Origin: Oceanimonas baumannii
Lineage (GTDB): Bacteria > Pseudomonadota > Gammaproteobacteria > Enterobacterales > Aeromonadaceae
Assembly (NCBI RefSeq): GCF_002245495.1
Contig: NZ_NQJF01000011.1
Coordinates: 1 to 64,000, forward strand
Direction of reading: 5' to 3'
DNA length: 64,000 nucleotides
Below the pieces are notes generated by a model, which was given only the letters and a program-made list of their open reading frames with translations, was not told where the DNA came from and did no database searches. Positions 47,306-55,245 of the stretch are shown here, one piece after another. Made by a program: the position numbers and the translations under genes. Position 1 is the stretch's first letter; each line of letters starts with the position of its first letter.

Positions 47306-47318
47306 TCGCATATTGCAA
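47306..47318. promoter_or_regulatory. LuxO-box-like site 1 upstream of the small RNA
   Basis: TCGCA-TAT-TGCAA differs at one base from the Vibrio LuxO motif TTGCA-WWW-TGCAA. It lies about 105 bases upstream of the sigma54 -24 element. Confidence 0.6.
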
Positions 47319-47345
47319 TAAACCCTATTGGCATTATGCGTTTTT

Positions 47346-47358
47346 TTGCACTTTGCAT
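47346..47358. promoter_or_regulatory. LuxO-box-like site 2 upstream of the small RNA
   Basis: TTGCA-CTT-TGCAT matches both half-sites of the LuxO motif except the last base. It is centred 40 bases (about four helix turns) from site 1 and about 65 bases upstream of the -24 element. A weaker copy, TGGCA-TTA-TGCGT, lies between them at 47329. Confidence 0.6.
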
Positions 47359-47384
47359 CGAGCGTTTTCTGAGCTCTTGTGCCG

Positions 47385-47408
47385 AAAAGCCCGTCATGAC
47401 GGGGCTTT
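47385..47408 (-). terminator. Hairpin with T's for leftward luxOU read-through
   Basis: Leftward, aaagcccc-gtcatgac-gggctttt forms a stem with one bulge and a short T run. It is the first terminator-like structure after luxU, so luxOU mRNA would run antisense across the small RNA. Confidence 0.5.
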
Positions 47409-47414
47409 AAAAAG

Positions 47415-47432
47415 TTGGCACGATAATTTCAT
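47415..47432 (+). promoter_or_regulatory. Sigma54-type promoter for the small RNA
   Basis: TTGGCACG (-24 box, perfect) then ATAA then TTTCAT (-12 box; consensus TTGCA). The GG at 47417-47418 is 10 bases before the -12 dinucleotide, the required spacing, although that dinucleotide is TC rather than GC. The predicted start is about 47442. Confidence 0.65.
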
Positions 47433-47440
47433 ATATCTAA

Positions 47441-47515
47441 GCAGTCGTTTTTATCCCGTGCTCTCTTCAGCTCCCGCTGAAGTTCGGCCAACCCATTGGG
47501 TTGGCCATTTTTTTT
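47441..47515 (+). ncRNA. Predicted sigma54-dependent, LuxO-controlled small RNA
   Basis: About 75 nt. The 5' part (gcagtcgtttttatcccgtg) is unpaired. Hairpin 1 is cttcagc-tccc-gctgaag (47465-47482). The terminator is ggccaaccc-att-gggttggcc (47486-47506) followed by eight T's. No rightward gene lies upstream, so the terminator and promoter define a free-standing transcript. It ends 7 bases from the luxU stop, converging on luxOU. It has the build of a Qrr RNA (sigma54 promoter, LuxO boxes, Hfq-type terminator) but lacks the Qrr core sequence I remember. The 5' end is predicted, not measured. Confidence 0.65.
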
Positions 47516-47521
47516 ACCTGT

Positions 47522-47896
47522 TTAACGACTTTCTCTTCTTGAGTTCACCGCCTTCAGGGTATCCGCCAGCGTCATCTGCCAGGCCGCCATCAGCAATGCA
47601 ATATCACCGCCGTCTTGCTGACGACAGGCTGTTTCCAGTTTTTCTGCCAGAAACTGACAACGTAGGGCACCGTAACTTCCGCAAGCCGACTTAAGGCTAT
47701 GACACCAGCGTGCCATCAGCTCATGATCATGATTACCGAAGGCCTGTTCCAATGCTTCTCCTTGCTGTATGCCATCCTCTGCAAATAACACCAGCAAGCG
47801 GCCCAAGGCATCATCACCCAGGTCCTGGGCCAGCAGCTTAAGCCGCGCAGGCTCAAGCAGTGGTAATCTCGGGTACAGGGTTTGCCAGTCAGCCAT
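47522..47896 (-). CDS. luxU: LuxU-like histidine phosphotransfer protein
   Basis: A 124-residue Hpt-domain protein. The phosphorylated histidine is H66 in ARWCHSLKSACGSYGA, the standard Hpt signature. In Vibrio, LuxU relays phosphate from quorum-sensing hybrid kinases to LuxO. The ATG at 47896 lies inside the end of luxO (8-base overlap), so the pair is coupled; the longer frame is a luxO shadow. No autoinducer kinase gene is in the window. Confidence 0.88.
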   Translation of the reverse strand: MADWQTLYPRLPLLEPARLKLLAQDLGDDALGRLLVLFAEDGIQQGEALEQAFGNHDHELMARWCHSLKSACGSYGALRCQFLAEKLETACRQQDGGDIALLMAAWQMTLADTLKAVNSRRESR

Positions 47897-49268
47897 GTTC
47901 TTCCCCCCAGCTTTGCAACTTGCGGTAAATGGTGGACGGGCTGACTTCCAGCATGGCCGCGGCACGGGAAATATTACCGTCGCAATAGGCTATGGTACGC
48001 TCTATGGCCTGACGCTCAATCACTGCCAGAGGCAATATTGGCTGGGGAGCAGGAGTGCCATCGCCATCACTGACCGGCATACCGGACATGGCACGATCCA
48101 GCGGTGCCGGCAACATGTCTACGTCAATCCACTCGCCCTGATGCAATACCACCGCATTCCGGATCACGTTCTGCAACTGGCGGACGTTACCCGGCCAGTG
48201 ATAAGCCTGCAGCCTGTCTTTGGTAGACTCCGACAACCCCACAAAATCTTTGCCTTCTTCCCGCGATGCCTGCCGTACCAGTGCAGTGGCAATACTGATA
48301 ACATCCCCCCCCCGCTCACGCAAAGGCGGCAGATGCACCGGAATAACATGCAGCCGGTAGTATAAATCTTCCCGGAAACGGCCCTGCTCTACCTCAACCA
48401 GCGGATCACGGTTGGTGGCACAGACAATGCGTACATCCACCTTAATGTGGTTGGAGCTACCCACCGGCTGAATCAGGCCAGTCTGCAAAAAGCGCAACAA
48501 CTTGCTTTGCAGTTCCAGATCCATTTCACAGATCTCATCCATGAACAAGGTGCCGCCATTGGCACGGATCACTGCTCCGTCCCGGTCCTGCAGTGCGCCG
48601 GTAAACGCCCCTTTGATATGCCCAAACAGCTCACTTTCCATCAAGTCCCGCGGAATGGCGGCACAGTTCAGAGCGATAAAGGGTCCCTCGGCACGCCCGC
48701 TCAGCTGATGAATAGCCTCAGCACAGACTTCCTTACCGGTCCCGCTTTCGCCGGTAATAAACACGGTGGCGGTACTGGGAGCGGCATTTTCAATCAGCCG
48801 GTAGACCTTTTGCATGGGCAAGCTTTCGCCAATAAACCCCTGAAAACGCTCACGCTCCATTTCATGACGATACTTATTCACCAGCTGATTCAGATGACGA
48901 AACTTCATGGTGTTGTGCAAGGTCACTTTCAGCCGTTCAGACTCAACCGGCTTGCTGATAAAGTCATGGGCTCCCAGACGCATGGCATCAACGGCCACAT
49001 CAACCGAACCATGCGCCGTCATCACAATTGTGGTGACATTCAGCTGTTCCTGATGCAGCCATTGCAATATATCCATCCCCGGCATATCGGGCAGGATCAG
49101 ATCCAGTAACAGAATATCCGGAGGCTGCCGGCGAATGTGTTCGAGCGCCTGCTGGCCGTTACTGACCGTCGTCAGCGTCAAAGGCTCATCCTGCAAGAAC
49201 AACTGATACATGGCTGCCAGTGATGGCGTGTCTTCCACCATCAATACAGTTAGCCTTTTATCTACCAT
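47889..49268 (-). CDS. luxO: Sigma54-dependent response regulator LuxO
   Basis: Receiver domain (residues about 6-120, phospho-acceptor D56 in LLLDLILPDMPG), AAA+ domain with Walker A GESGTGKE and the sigma54-contact motif GAFTGA, and a carboxy-terminal Fis-type helix-turn-helix (GNISRAAAMLEVSPSTIYRKLQSW). It follows Vibrio LuxO closely, including FITGESGTGKEVCAEAIH and VRQLQNVIRNAVVLH. 459 residues from the ATG at 49268; the upstream extension is unsupported. It forms an operon with luxU. Confidence 0.92.
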   Translation of the reverse strand: MVDKRLTVLMVEDTPSLAAMYQLFLQDEPLTLTTVSNGQQALEHIRRQPPDILLLDLILPDMPGMDILQWLHQEQLNVTTIVMTAHGSVDVAVDAMRLGAHDFISKPVESERLKVTLHNTMKFRHLNQLVNKYRHEMERERFQGFIGESLPMQKVYRLIENAAPSTATVFITGESGTGKEVCAEAIHQLSGRAEGPFIALNCAAIPRDLMESELFGHIKGAFTGALQDRDGAVIRANGGTLFMDEICEMDLELQSKLLRFLQTGLIQPVGSSNHIKVDVRIVCATNRDPLVEVEQGRFREDLYYRLHVIPVHLPPLRERGGDVISIATALVRQASREEGKDFVGLSESTKDRLQAYHWPGNVRQLQNVIRNAVVLHQGEWIDVDMLPAPLDRAMSGMPVSDGDGTPAPQPILPLAVIERQAIERTIAYCDGNISRAAAMLEVSPSTIYRKLQSWGEEHG

Positions 49269-49450
49269 CGTATTTCTCTCATTGTATCCATTGTCACTTT
49301 TTATGATTCCTGGCTGAAAAAGCTTGCCTTGCAACAACATGATGTTAACATATTTTAAACATCAGAGATGAGTTGTTAGCGTTAGAACACTGTCTGCATT
49401 TCCATGCATCTGCGCACTAAGAACCATGCTTTTGCCCGTGTGGCTGCTGC

Positions 49451-49485
49451 AAAACCAGGGTCGGCATTCGGCCCTGGTCTTTTTT
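49451..49485. terminator. Terminator between luxO upstream region and NIF3 gene
   Basis: accaggg / ccctggt stem with TTTT leftward and C-TTTTTT rightward. It serves the leftward NIF3 gene, whose stop it abuts. The better rightward T run would also end any transcript divergent from luxO. Confidence 0.75.
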
Positions 49486-50242
49486 ATGCCGGGTTATCAA
49501 TGTCCACAAACTGCACGGTCAGACCATGCTCCACAGCCAGCCACTCCCCCAGCGCCTTCACTCCGTAACGTTCGGTGGCGTGGTGGCCAGCCGCAAAAAA
49601 GTGAATACCCAGCTCCCGGGCCGAATGCACTGTTTGCTCTGACACTTCACCGCTGATAAACGCATCCATGCCCTGCTCTGCTGCCAGCTCGATATACCCC
49701 TGACCACCACCGGTACACCAGCCGATGTGCCGGATCAGCTGAGGGCCGGTCTCCCCCACATGCAATACTGACCGTCCCAGCTTTTGCTCTATGTTAGCCG
49801 TCAGCTCAGTACCACTGAGGGGCGTAGTTAATTCCCCCCGCATTGCCACCGATAAGGCATTATCCGGTTCAAGGGGGCCGGTAACCTGGATGCCGAGCAG
49901 CTCCGCCAACTGGGCGTTGTTACCCAGTACCGGAGCAATATCAAGAGGCAGGTGATAAGCATAGAGATTGATATCGTTGGCCAGCAGCGCCTTTAGCCGG
50001 TGCCGCTTCATGCCCCGCACCGATGGCGCTTCCCCTTTCCAGAAATAGCCATGATGTACCAGAATAGCATCGGCATTCAGCGCAACAGCCTGATCAATCA
50101 GCGCCTGACTGGCCGTTACCCCGGTTACAATGTGCTGCACCCCGGTCCGGCCTTCCACTTGCAGCCCATTAGGGCAATAATCACGAATAGCCTGTGTATT
50201 CAGCTGCTTGTTTAACAGCTGCTCGAGCTCCAGATTGTTCAT
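49484..50242 (-). CDS. NIF3/YbgI family dinuclear metal protein
   Basis: 252 residues like E. coli YbgI: NGLQVEGR, VTASQALIDQAV, LVHHGYFWKGE (metal histidines), YAYHLPLDI, GWCTGGGQGYIELAAEQGMDAFISGE, and GHHATERYG near the carboxy end. Often annotated 'GTP cyclohydrolase 1 type 2'; the in vivo role is not settled. The ATG at 50242 follows ggag. Confidence 0.9.
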   Translation of the reverse strand: MNNLELEQLLNKQLNTQAIRDYCPNGLQVEGRTGVQHIVTGVTASQALIDQAVALNADAILVHHGYFWKGEAPSVRGMKRHRLKALLANDINLYAYHLPLDIAPVLGNNAQLAELLGIQVTGPLEPDNALSVAMRGELTTPLSGTELTANIEQKLGRSVLHVGETGPQLIRHIGWCTGGGQGYIELAAEQGMDAFISGEVSEQTVHSARELGIHFFAAGHHATERYGVKALGEWLAVEHGLTVQFVDIDNPA

Positions 50243-50302
50243 GCTGGCTCCCATGGTTGTATGGTTGAATGCGCTCATTGTAAAACAAAAGAGAACGGTT
50301 TT

Positions 50303-51097
50303 ATGTGCCTTTTACCGAAGCAGACCCTGGCCTGCTTTGTCCATCATGAAGTACGGGATCTTGCCTGGGCCATCGGCAGCCCCGGGCTATTGCCCGGCTT
50401 ACCCATGGCACCTGATGATGATTGGTATGCCGAACTGCTACATGCATACTGGCCTCGATTACTGGCACTGGATCGCCAGCCGGCACTGTTGCAGCGTCAT
50501 TGTGCCCACTGTCGCCGGCTGGGCCAGTATTTTGAGACCTTATGGCACTTCTTTTTGCTTGATTCTCCGCGTTTTCAGGTGCTGGGCTATAACCGTCAGC
50601 AAGTAGTGGCAGGGAAAACCCTCGGTGCCTTTGATTTTTTGCTGTGGGACAGCCAGCACATGCGGGTGGAGCACTGGGAGCTGTCGGTTAAGTTTTATCT
50701 GATCACCGATACCGCCACCCCGGAAGACAGTGCACTTGGCATCAACCCCTGCGACAGGCTGAGACGCAAGCTGGATCATATGCAGCAGCACCAACTTCGC
50801 CTCAGTGAGCAACCGGTAGTACGCCGGGCACTTATCTCCGAAGGACTGATGCCCGAGCACAAACGACTAATATTAAAAGGAAGATTATTTTACCCTCAAC
50901 ATACAACATTACCTGAAAGAGCTCCGGGCACGCTGGGACGGTGGGGTCATGAACTTCCGGACGCGCAGTTCAAAGCACAGCACAAGCTGGGCTGGATGAC
51001 CGGTGGCCGTGCCACGACTGAACGACGGGATCGAAAAAACTACCAGGACAGCGAAGGTAACTGGTATGTACGCGTGGAAAAGGAATGGAATCAATAG
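50303..51097 (+). CDS. DUF1853 family protein
   Basis: 264 residues with the DUF1853 pattern: HHEVRDLAWAIGSPGLL, RLGQYFETLWHFFL, LGAFDFLLW-type block, HWELSVKFYL and a carboxy-terminal RKNYQDSEGNWYVR. The HWELSVKFYL strand resembles nuclease-type folds, but the function is unknown. The start is uncertain; the ATG at 50303 matches the family better than 50261. Divergent from the NIF3 gene; convergent with the tRNAs. Confidence 0.75.
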   Translation: MCLLPKQTLACFVHHEVRDLAWAIGSPGLLPGLPMAPDDDWYAELLHAYWPRLLALDRQPALLQRHCAHCRRLGQYFETLWHFFLLDSPRFQVLGYNRQQVVAGKTLGAFDFLLWDSQHMRVEHWELSVKFYLITDTATPEDSALGINPCDRLRRKLDHMQQHQLRLSEQPVVRRALISEGLMPEHKRLILKGRLFYPQHTTLPERAPGTLGRWGHELPDAQFKAQHKLGWMTGGRATTERRDRKNYQDSEGNWYVRVEKEWNQ

Positions 51098-51104
51098 AAA
51101 ATAA

Positions 51105-51178
51105 TGGAGGCGCGTTCCGGAGTCGAACCGGACTGAACGGATTTGCAATCCGCTGCATAACCGCTTTGCTAACGCGCC
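51105..51178 (-). tRNA. tRNA-Cys (GCA anticodon)
   Basis: The 74 bases on the minus strand nearly match E. coli tRNA-Cys: acceptor ggcgcgt, anticodon GCA in gattgcaaatc, T-arm ccggttcgactccgg, discriminator U and encoded CCA. It lies 13 bases after tRNA-Gly in the same direction. Confidence 0.97.
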
Positions 51179-51191
51179 ACAGAGGGTAAAT

Positions 51192-51267
51192 TGGAGCGGG
51201 AAACGAGATTCGAACTCGCGACCCCAACCTTGGCAAGGTTGTGCTCTACCAGCTGAGCTATTCCCGC
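51192..51267 (-). tRNA. tRNA-Gly (GCC anticodon)
   Basis: The 76 bases on the minus strand start gcgggaatagctcagc, with anticodon GCC in ccttgccaagg, T-arm gcgagttcgaatctcg and encoded CCA. It is first in a Gly-Cys pair; the Leu tRNA that follows in E. coli is not present. Confidence 0.97.
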
Positions 51268-51527
51268 ATACCATTTACATACTGACAAGAAGATAGCGAT
51301 ACTATCTTTATACGGATAAGATAAAACATGCTGTTCTCTTATATTCCGGCTCAACAGCTTGCCGCTGCTGATGGACTGGCATTATAGGCAGGTGTGTTGT
51401 TAATACAAGCCATTTTTTATTAATGAAGTTTATTTGCTTTTATTTTCAGCATCTTGGGTGTTTTTTAGCAGGCTCTGTTGCCGCCGCCTGCTAAGCTGTG
51501 ATTTCACATCCGTTCAGGAGCATCATA
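51268..51527. other. tRNA-Gly/ggt intergenic region
   Basis: 260 bases with no gene that I can support. It holds the leftward tRNA promoter and the rightward ggt promoter; AT-rich in the middle. Confidence 0.5.
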
Positions 51528-53228
51528 ATGCCGTTGCTGTTGCTCATTCTGCTCTGGCTGCCCGTGGCCCATGCCGACAACCGGGCCATTCCCGGAACCA
51601 CCGGCTGGCAAGACAAACCCCTGGTCAGGGCCGGACAAGCCATGGTGGTCACCGCCAACCCGCACGCCAGCCAGGCCGCGCAGCGAATACTGACCAACGG
51701 GGGCAGTGCCGTGGATGCGATGATTGCCGCCCAGATGGTGCTGGCACTGGTTGAACCTCAGTCATCCGGTCTGGGAGGCGGCAGCTTTCTGGTGTACTGG
51801 CAACAGGATAAACAGGAAATCACCACCCTTGACGGTCGCGAAACTGCCCCGTTGTCAGTGCCTGCTACCTGCTTCCTGAACGGACAGGAGCTGTCTCTGG
51901 AGCAAACCGGCGAGCGCTCTGTCGGAACACCGGGTACCGTTATGCTGATGTGGCAGGCCCACCAGCGTTTTGGCCGGCTCCCCTGGCGTGAGCTATTTGT
52001 TCCTGCCATTCAGTTTGCTCTCAACGGCGTGGAGGTGTCGCCCCGGCTTGCCCGCCTGATAGCCAGACACAGTAACAGTCTGAAGCAGGATCCTCAGGCC
52101 CGCCAGCTATTTTTTGATGACCGGGGGGCATCTTTGCCTGCCGGCTACCGGCTGCAGAACCCGCTTCTTGCCGCTATACTGACCCGGCTCAGCATTGAAG
52201 GGCCAACGGCATTTTATCAGGGGAAAATTGCAGAGCTGATCGTCGAGAAAGTGGCTCAATCCCCTCAGCCCGGCTTGCTGTCTCTCTATGATCTGGCTCG
52301 CTACCGGGTGCAAGAACGGCCTGCTCTCTGTGCGCCTTATCGTCAATATCGTATTTGCGGCATGGGACCTCCCGGCTCCAGTGCGCTGGCACTCGGCCAG
52401 ATCCTGGGCACACTGTCGCACTTTGAACTGAGCAAAATGGGTCCCACCTCCCCCGATGCCTGGCGGTTGATTGCTGATGCCTCGCGACTGGCCTTTGCCG
52501 ACCATCACCACCACAACATCACAGATGGCGACGTTGAGACGATTGCTGAACGGCTGCATGCCGATCACCTCGGTGAGTGGGCAGGCTTGCTGAAAGAAAG
52601 TAACAAAGCGCAGCCTGCACTGATCACAGGGCAACCGGAGCCCCCCTCATCCGAGATGTTTCCAACGCTTGCTTCCAGCACACAGATCAGCATTATTGAT
52701 GCCAGCGGTAATGCGGTGTCCCTGACTTCATCCCTCGAAAGCATCTTTGGTTCCCGGTTGATGGTGCAGGGGTTTATGCTCAATAACAGTGTGAGCCGCT
52801 TGCCCTTTGCACCCGGCAAACGTCCCCACTCCTTCATGAGCCCGACCCTGGTGTTTGATCAGCAAGGTGAACTGCTGCTGTTGGCTGGCTCGTCCGGTGG
52901 CAGCCGCACTGTCGGTTATGTGCTGCACAGCCTGATAAGCATCCTGGATTGGGGCATGGACATTCGGGAGGCATTACATCAGCCTCATGTATTACATCGA
53001 GACAGCGCACTTGAGATGGAGCCCTCTCCCCTTAACACCGCCCTGCAGCCAGCCATGGCGACACTGGGTTTTACCACCCGTTTTACTGAACTGGATTCCG
53101 GACTGCATGTGATCATGCGACAGGCAGATGGCCTGGCGGGGGTTGCCGATCCCCGCCAGGAAGGAACCGCACTGGCCGTCACCGTGGTGCCGGAAAAAAG
53201 CAGTGCAGAGTCAGACCGAAAGCCCTGA
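51528..53228 (+). CDS. ggt: Gamma-glutamyltranspeptidase family protein
   Basis: A secreted Ntn-hydrolase that cleaves glutathione-type gamma-glutamyl bonds. The signal peptide is at residues 1-16 (LLLLILLWLPVAHA), then DAMIAAQMVLALVEPQSSGLGGGSF, GSSGGSRTVGYV and other GGT blocks. 566 residues from the ATG at 51528, which has aggag upstream. The position of the autocatalytic nucleophile threonine appears to be serine (S384 in SSTQISIID, aligned with TTHYSVVD of E. coli). It may be slow, altered or inactive. Confidence 0.85.
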   Translation: MPLLLLILLWLPVAHADNRAIPGTTGWQDKPLVRAGQAMVVTANPHASQAAQRILTNGGSAVDAMIAAQMVLALVEPQSSGLGGGSFLVYWQQDKQEITTLDGRETAPLSVPATCFLNGQELSLEQTGERSVGTPGTVMLMWQAHQRFGRLPWRELFVPAIQFALNGVEVSPRLARLIARHSNSLKQDPQARQLFFDDRGASLPAGYRLQNPLLAAILTRLSIEGPTAFYQGKIAELIVEKVAQSPQPGLLSLYDLARYRVQERPALCAPYRQYRICGMGPPGSSALALGQILGTLSHFELSKMGPTSPDAWRLIADASRLAFADHHHHNITDGDVETIAERLHADHLGEWAGLLKESNKAQPALITGQPEPPSSEMFPTLASSTQISIIDASGNAVSLTSSLESIFGSRLMVQGFMLNNSVSRLPFAPGKRPHSFMSPTLVFDQQGELLLLAGSSGGSRTVGYVLHSLISILDWGMDIREALHQPHVLHRDSALEMEPSPLNTALQPAMATLGFTTRFTELDSGLHVIMRQADGLAGVADPRQEGTALAVTVVPEKSSAESDRKP

Positions 53229-53244
53229 GCGCAAAGATTACAGC

Positions 53245-53271
53245 TCAAGATTCCATGTCACGGGCCGATAA
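53245..53271 (+). promoter_or_regulatory. Sigma28 (FliA) promoter for the chemoreceptor
   Basis: TCAAGATT-N11-GCCGATAA: the -10 element is perfect and the -35 matches TAAAGTTT at six of eight positions, with the exact 11-base spacer. It is 40 bases before the chemoreceptor ATG. Confidence 0.8.
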
Positions 53272-53311
53272 TTAACAATCAGGTCTCTCCCGCAGAATAA
53301 AAGAAAACACA

Positions 53312-54874
53312 ATGAACAGCAGAAATCAGCACGTCATCGATGAAGAAGTAACCTACAGTGACCGGGAACAGCTGGTGTCTACCACTGACAAACGCGGTGT
53401 CATCATTTACGCCAATGACATTTTCTGCCAGGTTGCCGGTTTTACCTCGGAAGAGTTACAGGGGAAAAACCACAATATAGTGCGCCACCCCGATATGCCC
53501 GCAGCCGCGTTTAAAGATCTGTGGAAATGCATGAAGCAAGGGCAGGCCTGGCGAGGTGCCGTCAAGAACCGCTGTAAAGATGGCCGCTACTACTGGGTAG
53601 ATGCCTATGTCACTCCCATCTATGAAGATGGCGAAATTACCGGTTATCAGTCTGTCAGAACCAAACTGGATCCGACGGTGCGGGATCGCGCCGAAAAAGC
53701 CTATGCCAGCCTGCTGGCGGCAGAAAAAAACAGGCGCAGCAGCAATAAGACCGGCGCTTCGCTGGCTGTACTAAAGCCCTGGTTGGGCGGTGCCGTGATG
53801 CTTGCTCTGCTGGCCGGAGCCTGGCAGAACAACGGCATCAGCGGTCTGGCCTGGAGCCTGTTACCAATCGCCTGGCTGTTAGTGTGCTACCGCCAGCAGT
53901 TATTCGGCAGTGCACGCTTTTTTCAGCGTCTGCATCAGGAATATGACAGCATTTCCCGGCAGGTATATTCCGGTGATGCCCCTCATTCCATTGCTGACTA
54001 CCATCTTGGCTTATGGCAAGCCCGTTCCCGTACCATACTGGGCCGGGTGGATGATGCCACCGGCTCACTCAAATCCCTGGCTACCAGCATGATGCAGGCC
54101 ATGACCAGTGCCCGGGATGATCTCAGCCGTCAGGACAGCGATACTCACCAGATTGCCGCTGCCATTGATGAAATGTCGGCCACTGCCCATGAGATCACAC
54201 AAAATACTCAAAAAGCCGCCAGCAATGCCGAAGAAGCTCAGCATCAGTGCCACCTGACCCAGAGCCAGCTGGAGCAGACCCGGCAAAAAATCGTTGAGCT
54301 GGCCCGTGAAGCCGAGCATGCCGCCGACGCCACCGTGGCGCTGTCGGAAGAGTCCAACCGCATTGGTATTCTGATGACAGAAATTCAGGGCATTGCCGAT
54401 CAAACCAATCTGCTGGCCCTGAATGCCGCCATTGAAGCAGCCCGGGCAGGTGAGCACGGTCGTGGCTTTGCGGTAGTAGCAGAAGAAGTGCGGGCACTGT
54501 CTACCCGCACTCATGGAGCAACCGAGCAGATCCAGAGCAGCATCGGGCAGATTCAGCAAACCCTTGCCAACTGGCGCACCATGATGGATGCCAATATGGC
54601 CCACAGCCAGGAGTGCGTGGACGCCGCCGAGGCGGGCACCCAAAGCCTGGGCAAAGTAGTGCAGGAAATCGATCACATTGTGGATGTGACCGTTGAAATT
54701 TCTGCCGCCGCCGGCCAGCAACAGCAGGTAGCGGAAGAAATCAGCCGCAATGTCCATCAGATTTCGCAAACCTCCTCTGCCAACCTGAACACCATTACCC
54801 AGGTGGAAGATTCCAGCAAGGAGCTGCTTGAACGCTCTCAGAGCCTGAATAACCTGAGCCGTACTTTCTCCTGA
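53312..54874 (+). CDS. Aer-like methyl-accepting chemotaxis protein
   Basis: PAS domain in residues about 15-120 (YANDIFCQVAGFTSEELQGKNHNIVRHPDMP; YYWVDAYVTPIYEDG), two hydrophobic segments near 150-190, and a cytoplasmic signalling domain with the hairpin tip GIADQTNLLALNAAIEAARAGEHGRGFAVVAEEVR-type block. The PAS start is that of Aer receptors, which sense redox through FAD. 520 residues. A FliA promoter upstream ties it to the flagellar regulon. Confidence 0.92.
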   Translation: MNSRNQHVIDEEVTYSDREQLVSTTDKRGVIIYANDIFCQVAGFTSEELQGKNHNIVRHPDMPAAAFKDLWKCMKQGQAWRGAVKNRCKDGRYYWVDAYVTPIYEDGEITGYQSVRTKLDPTVRDRAEKAYASLLAAEKNRRSSNKTGASLAVLKPWLGGAVMLALLAGAWQNNGISGLAWSLLPIAWLLVCYRQQLFGSARFFQRLHQEYDSISRQVYSGDAPHSIADYHLGLWQARSRTILGRVDDATGSLKSLATSMMQAMTSARDDLSRQDSDTHQIAAAIDEMSATAHEITQNTQKAASNAEEAQHQCHLTQSQLEQTRQKIVELAREAEHAADATVALSEESNRIGILMTEIQGIADQTNLLALNAAIEAARAGEHGRGFAVVAEEVRALSTRTHGATEQIQSSIGQIQQTLANWRTMMDANMAHSQECVDAAEAGTQSLGKVVQEIDHIVDVTVEISAAAGQQQQVAEEISRNVHQISQTSSANLNTITQVEDSSKELLERSQSLNNLSRTFS

Positions 54875-54875
54875 T

Positions 54876-55214
54876 ATGGCTCATTCCGGCGAGCAGGCCA
54901 TTCTGTCGGTGCTGGCACTGATCCCCGCCGGGAACGTGGTCAGCTATGGACAACTGGCAGATCTGGCCGGCTTGCCCGGTCGGGCCAGGCTGGCCGGCAC
55001 CGTGCTACGCACGGCGGATACTCAGGCACTACCCTGGCACCGGGTGGTCTCTTCCAGCGGCGAGATCAGTCTGCCGGCCGGCAGTGAAGCGGCACAGGAA
55101 CAACGCCAGCGCCTGCTCGCCGAAGGAGTGGTATTCAGAGGGAAAAGGGTCAATATGAAACAGCATCAGTGGCGGCCCGATCTGGGTGCCCTGCTGATGC
55201 TGCTTGAGCATTAA
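54876..55214 (+). CDS. Alkyltransferase-like protein (Atl/YbaZ)
   Basis: 112 residues of the MGMT DNA-binding fold, with PWHR (53-56) where active alkyltransferases have PCHR. It should therefore bind O6-alkylguanine and flag it for nucleotide excision repair without repairing it. VVSYGQLADLAGLPGRAR and LLAEGVVF match the family. It starts one base after the chemoreceptor stop, an unusual pairing that implies shared transcription. Confidence 0.88.
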   Translation: MAHSGEQAILSVLALIPAGNVVSYGQLADLAGLPGRARLAGTVLRTADTQALPWHRVVSSSGEISLPAGSEAAQEQRQRLLAEGVVFRGKRVNMKQHQWRPDLGALLMLLEH

Positions 55215-55230
55215 TGGCAGTTAATGGCAG
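55211..55230. repeat. Tandem 10-bp duplication at the atl stop
   Basis: ttaatggcag occurs twice in direct succession, the first copy containing the atl stop codon. Probably a small slippage duplication. Confidence 0.6.
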
Positions 55231-55245
55231 TGCCAGCGACGAGGG

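Noticed and set aside
49305-49334. TGGC...TTGC sequence near the luxO start as a sigma54 promoter
   Set aside because: GG and GC are 12 rather than 10 bases apart, and the site overlaps the luxO leader. A TTGC-ctt-GCAA repeat there is also too short for a LuxO box.
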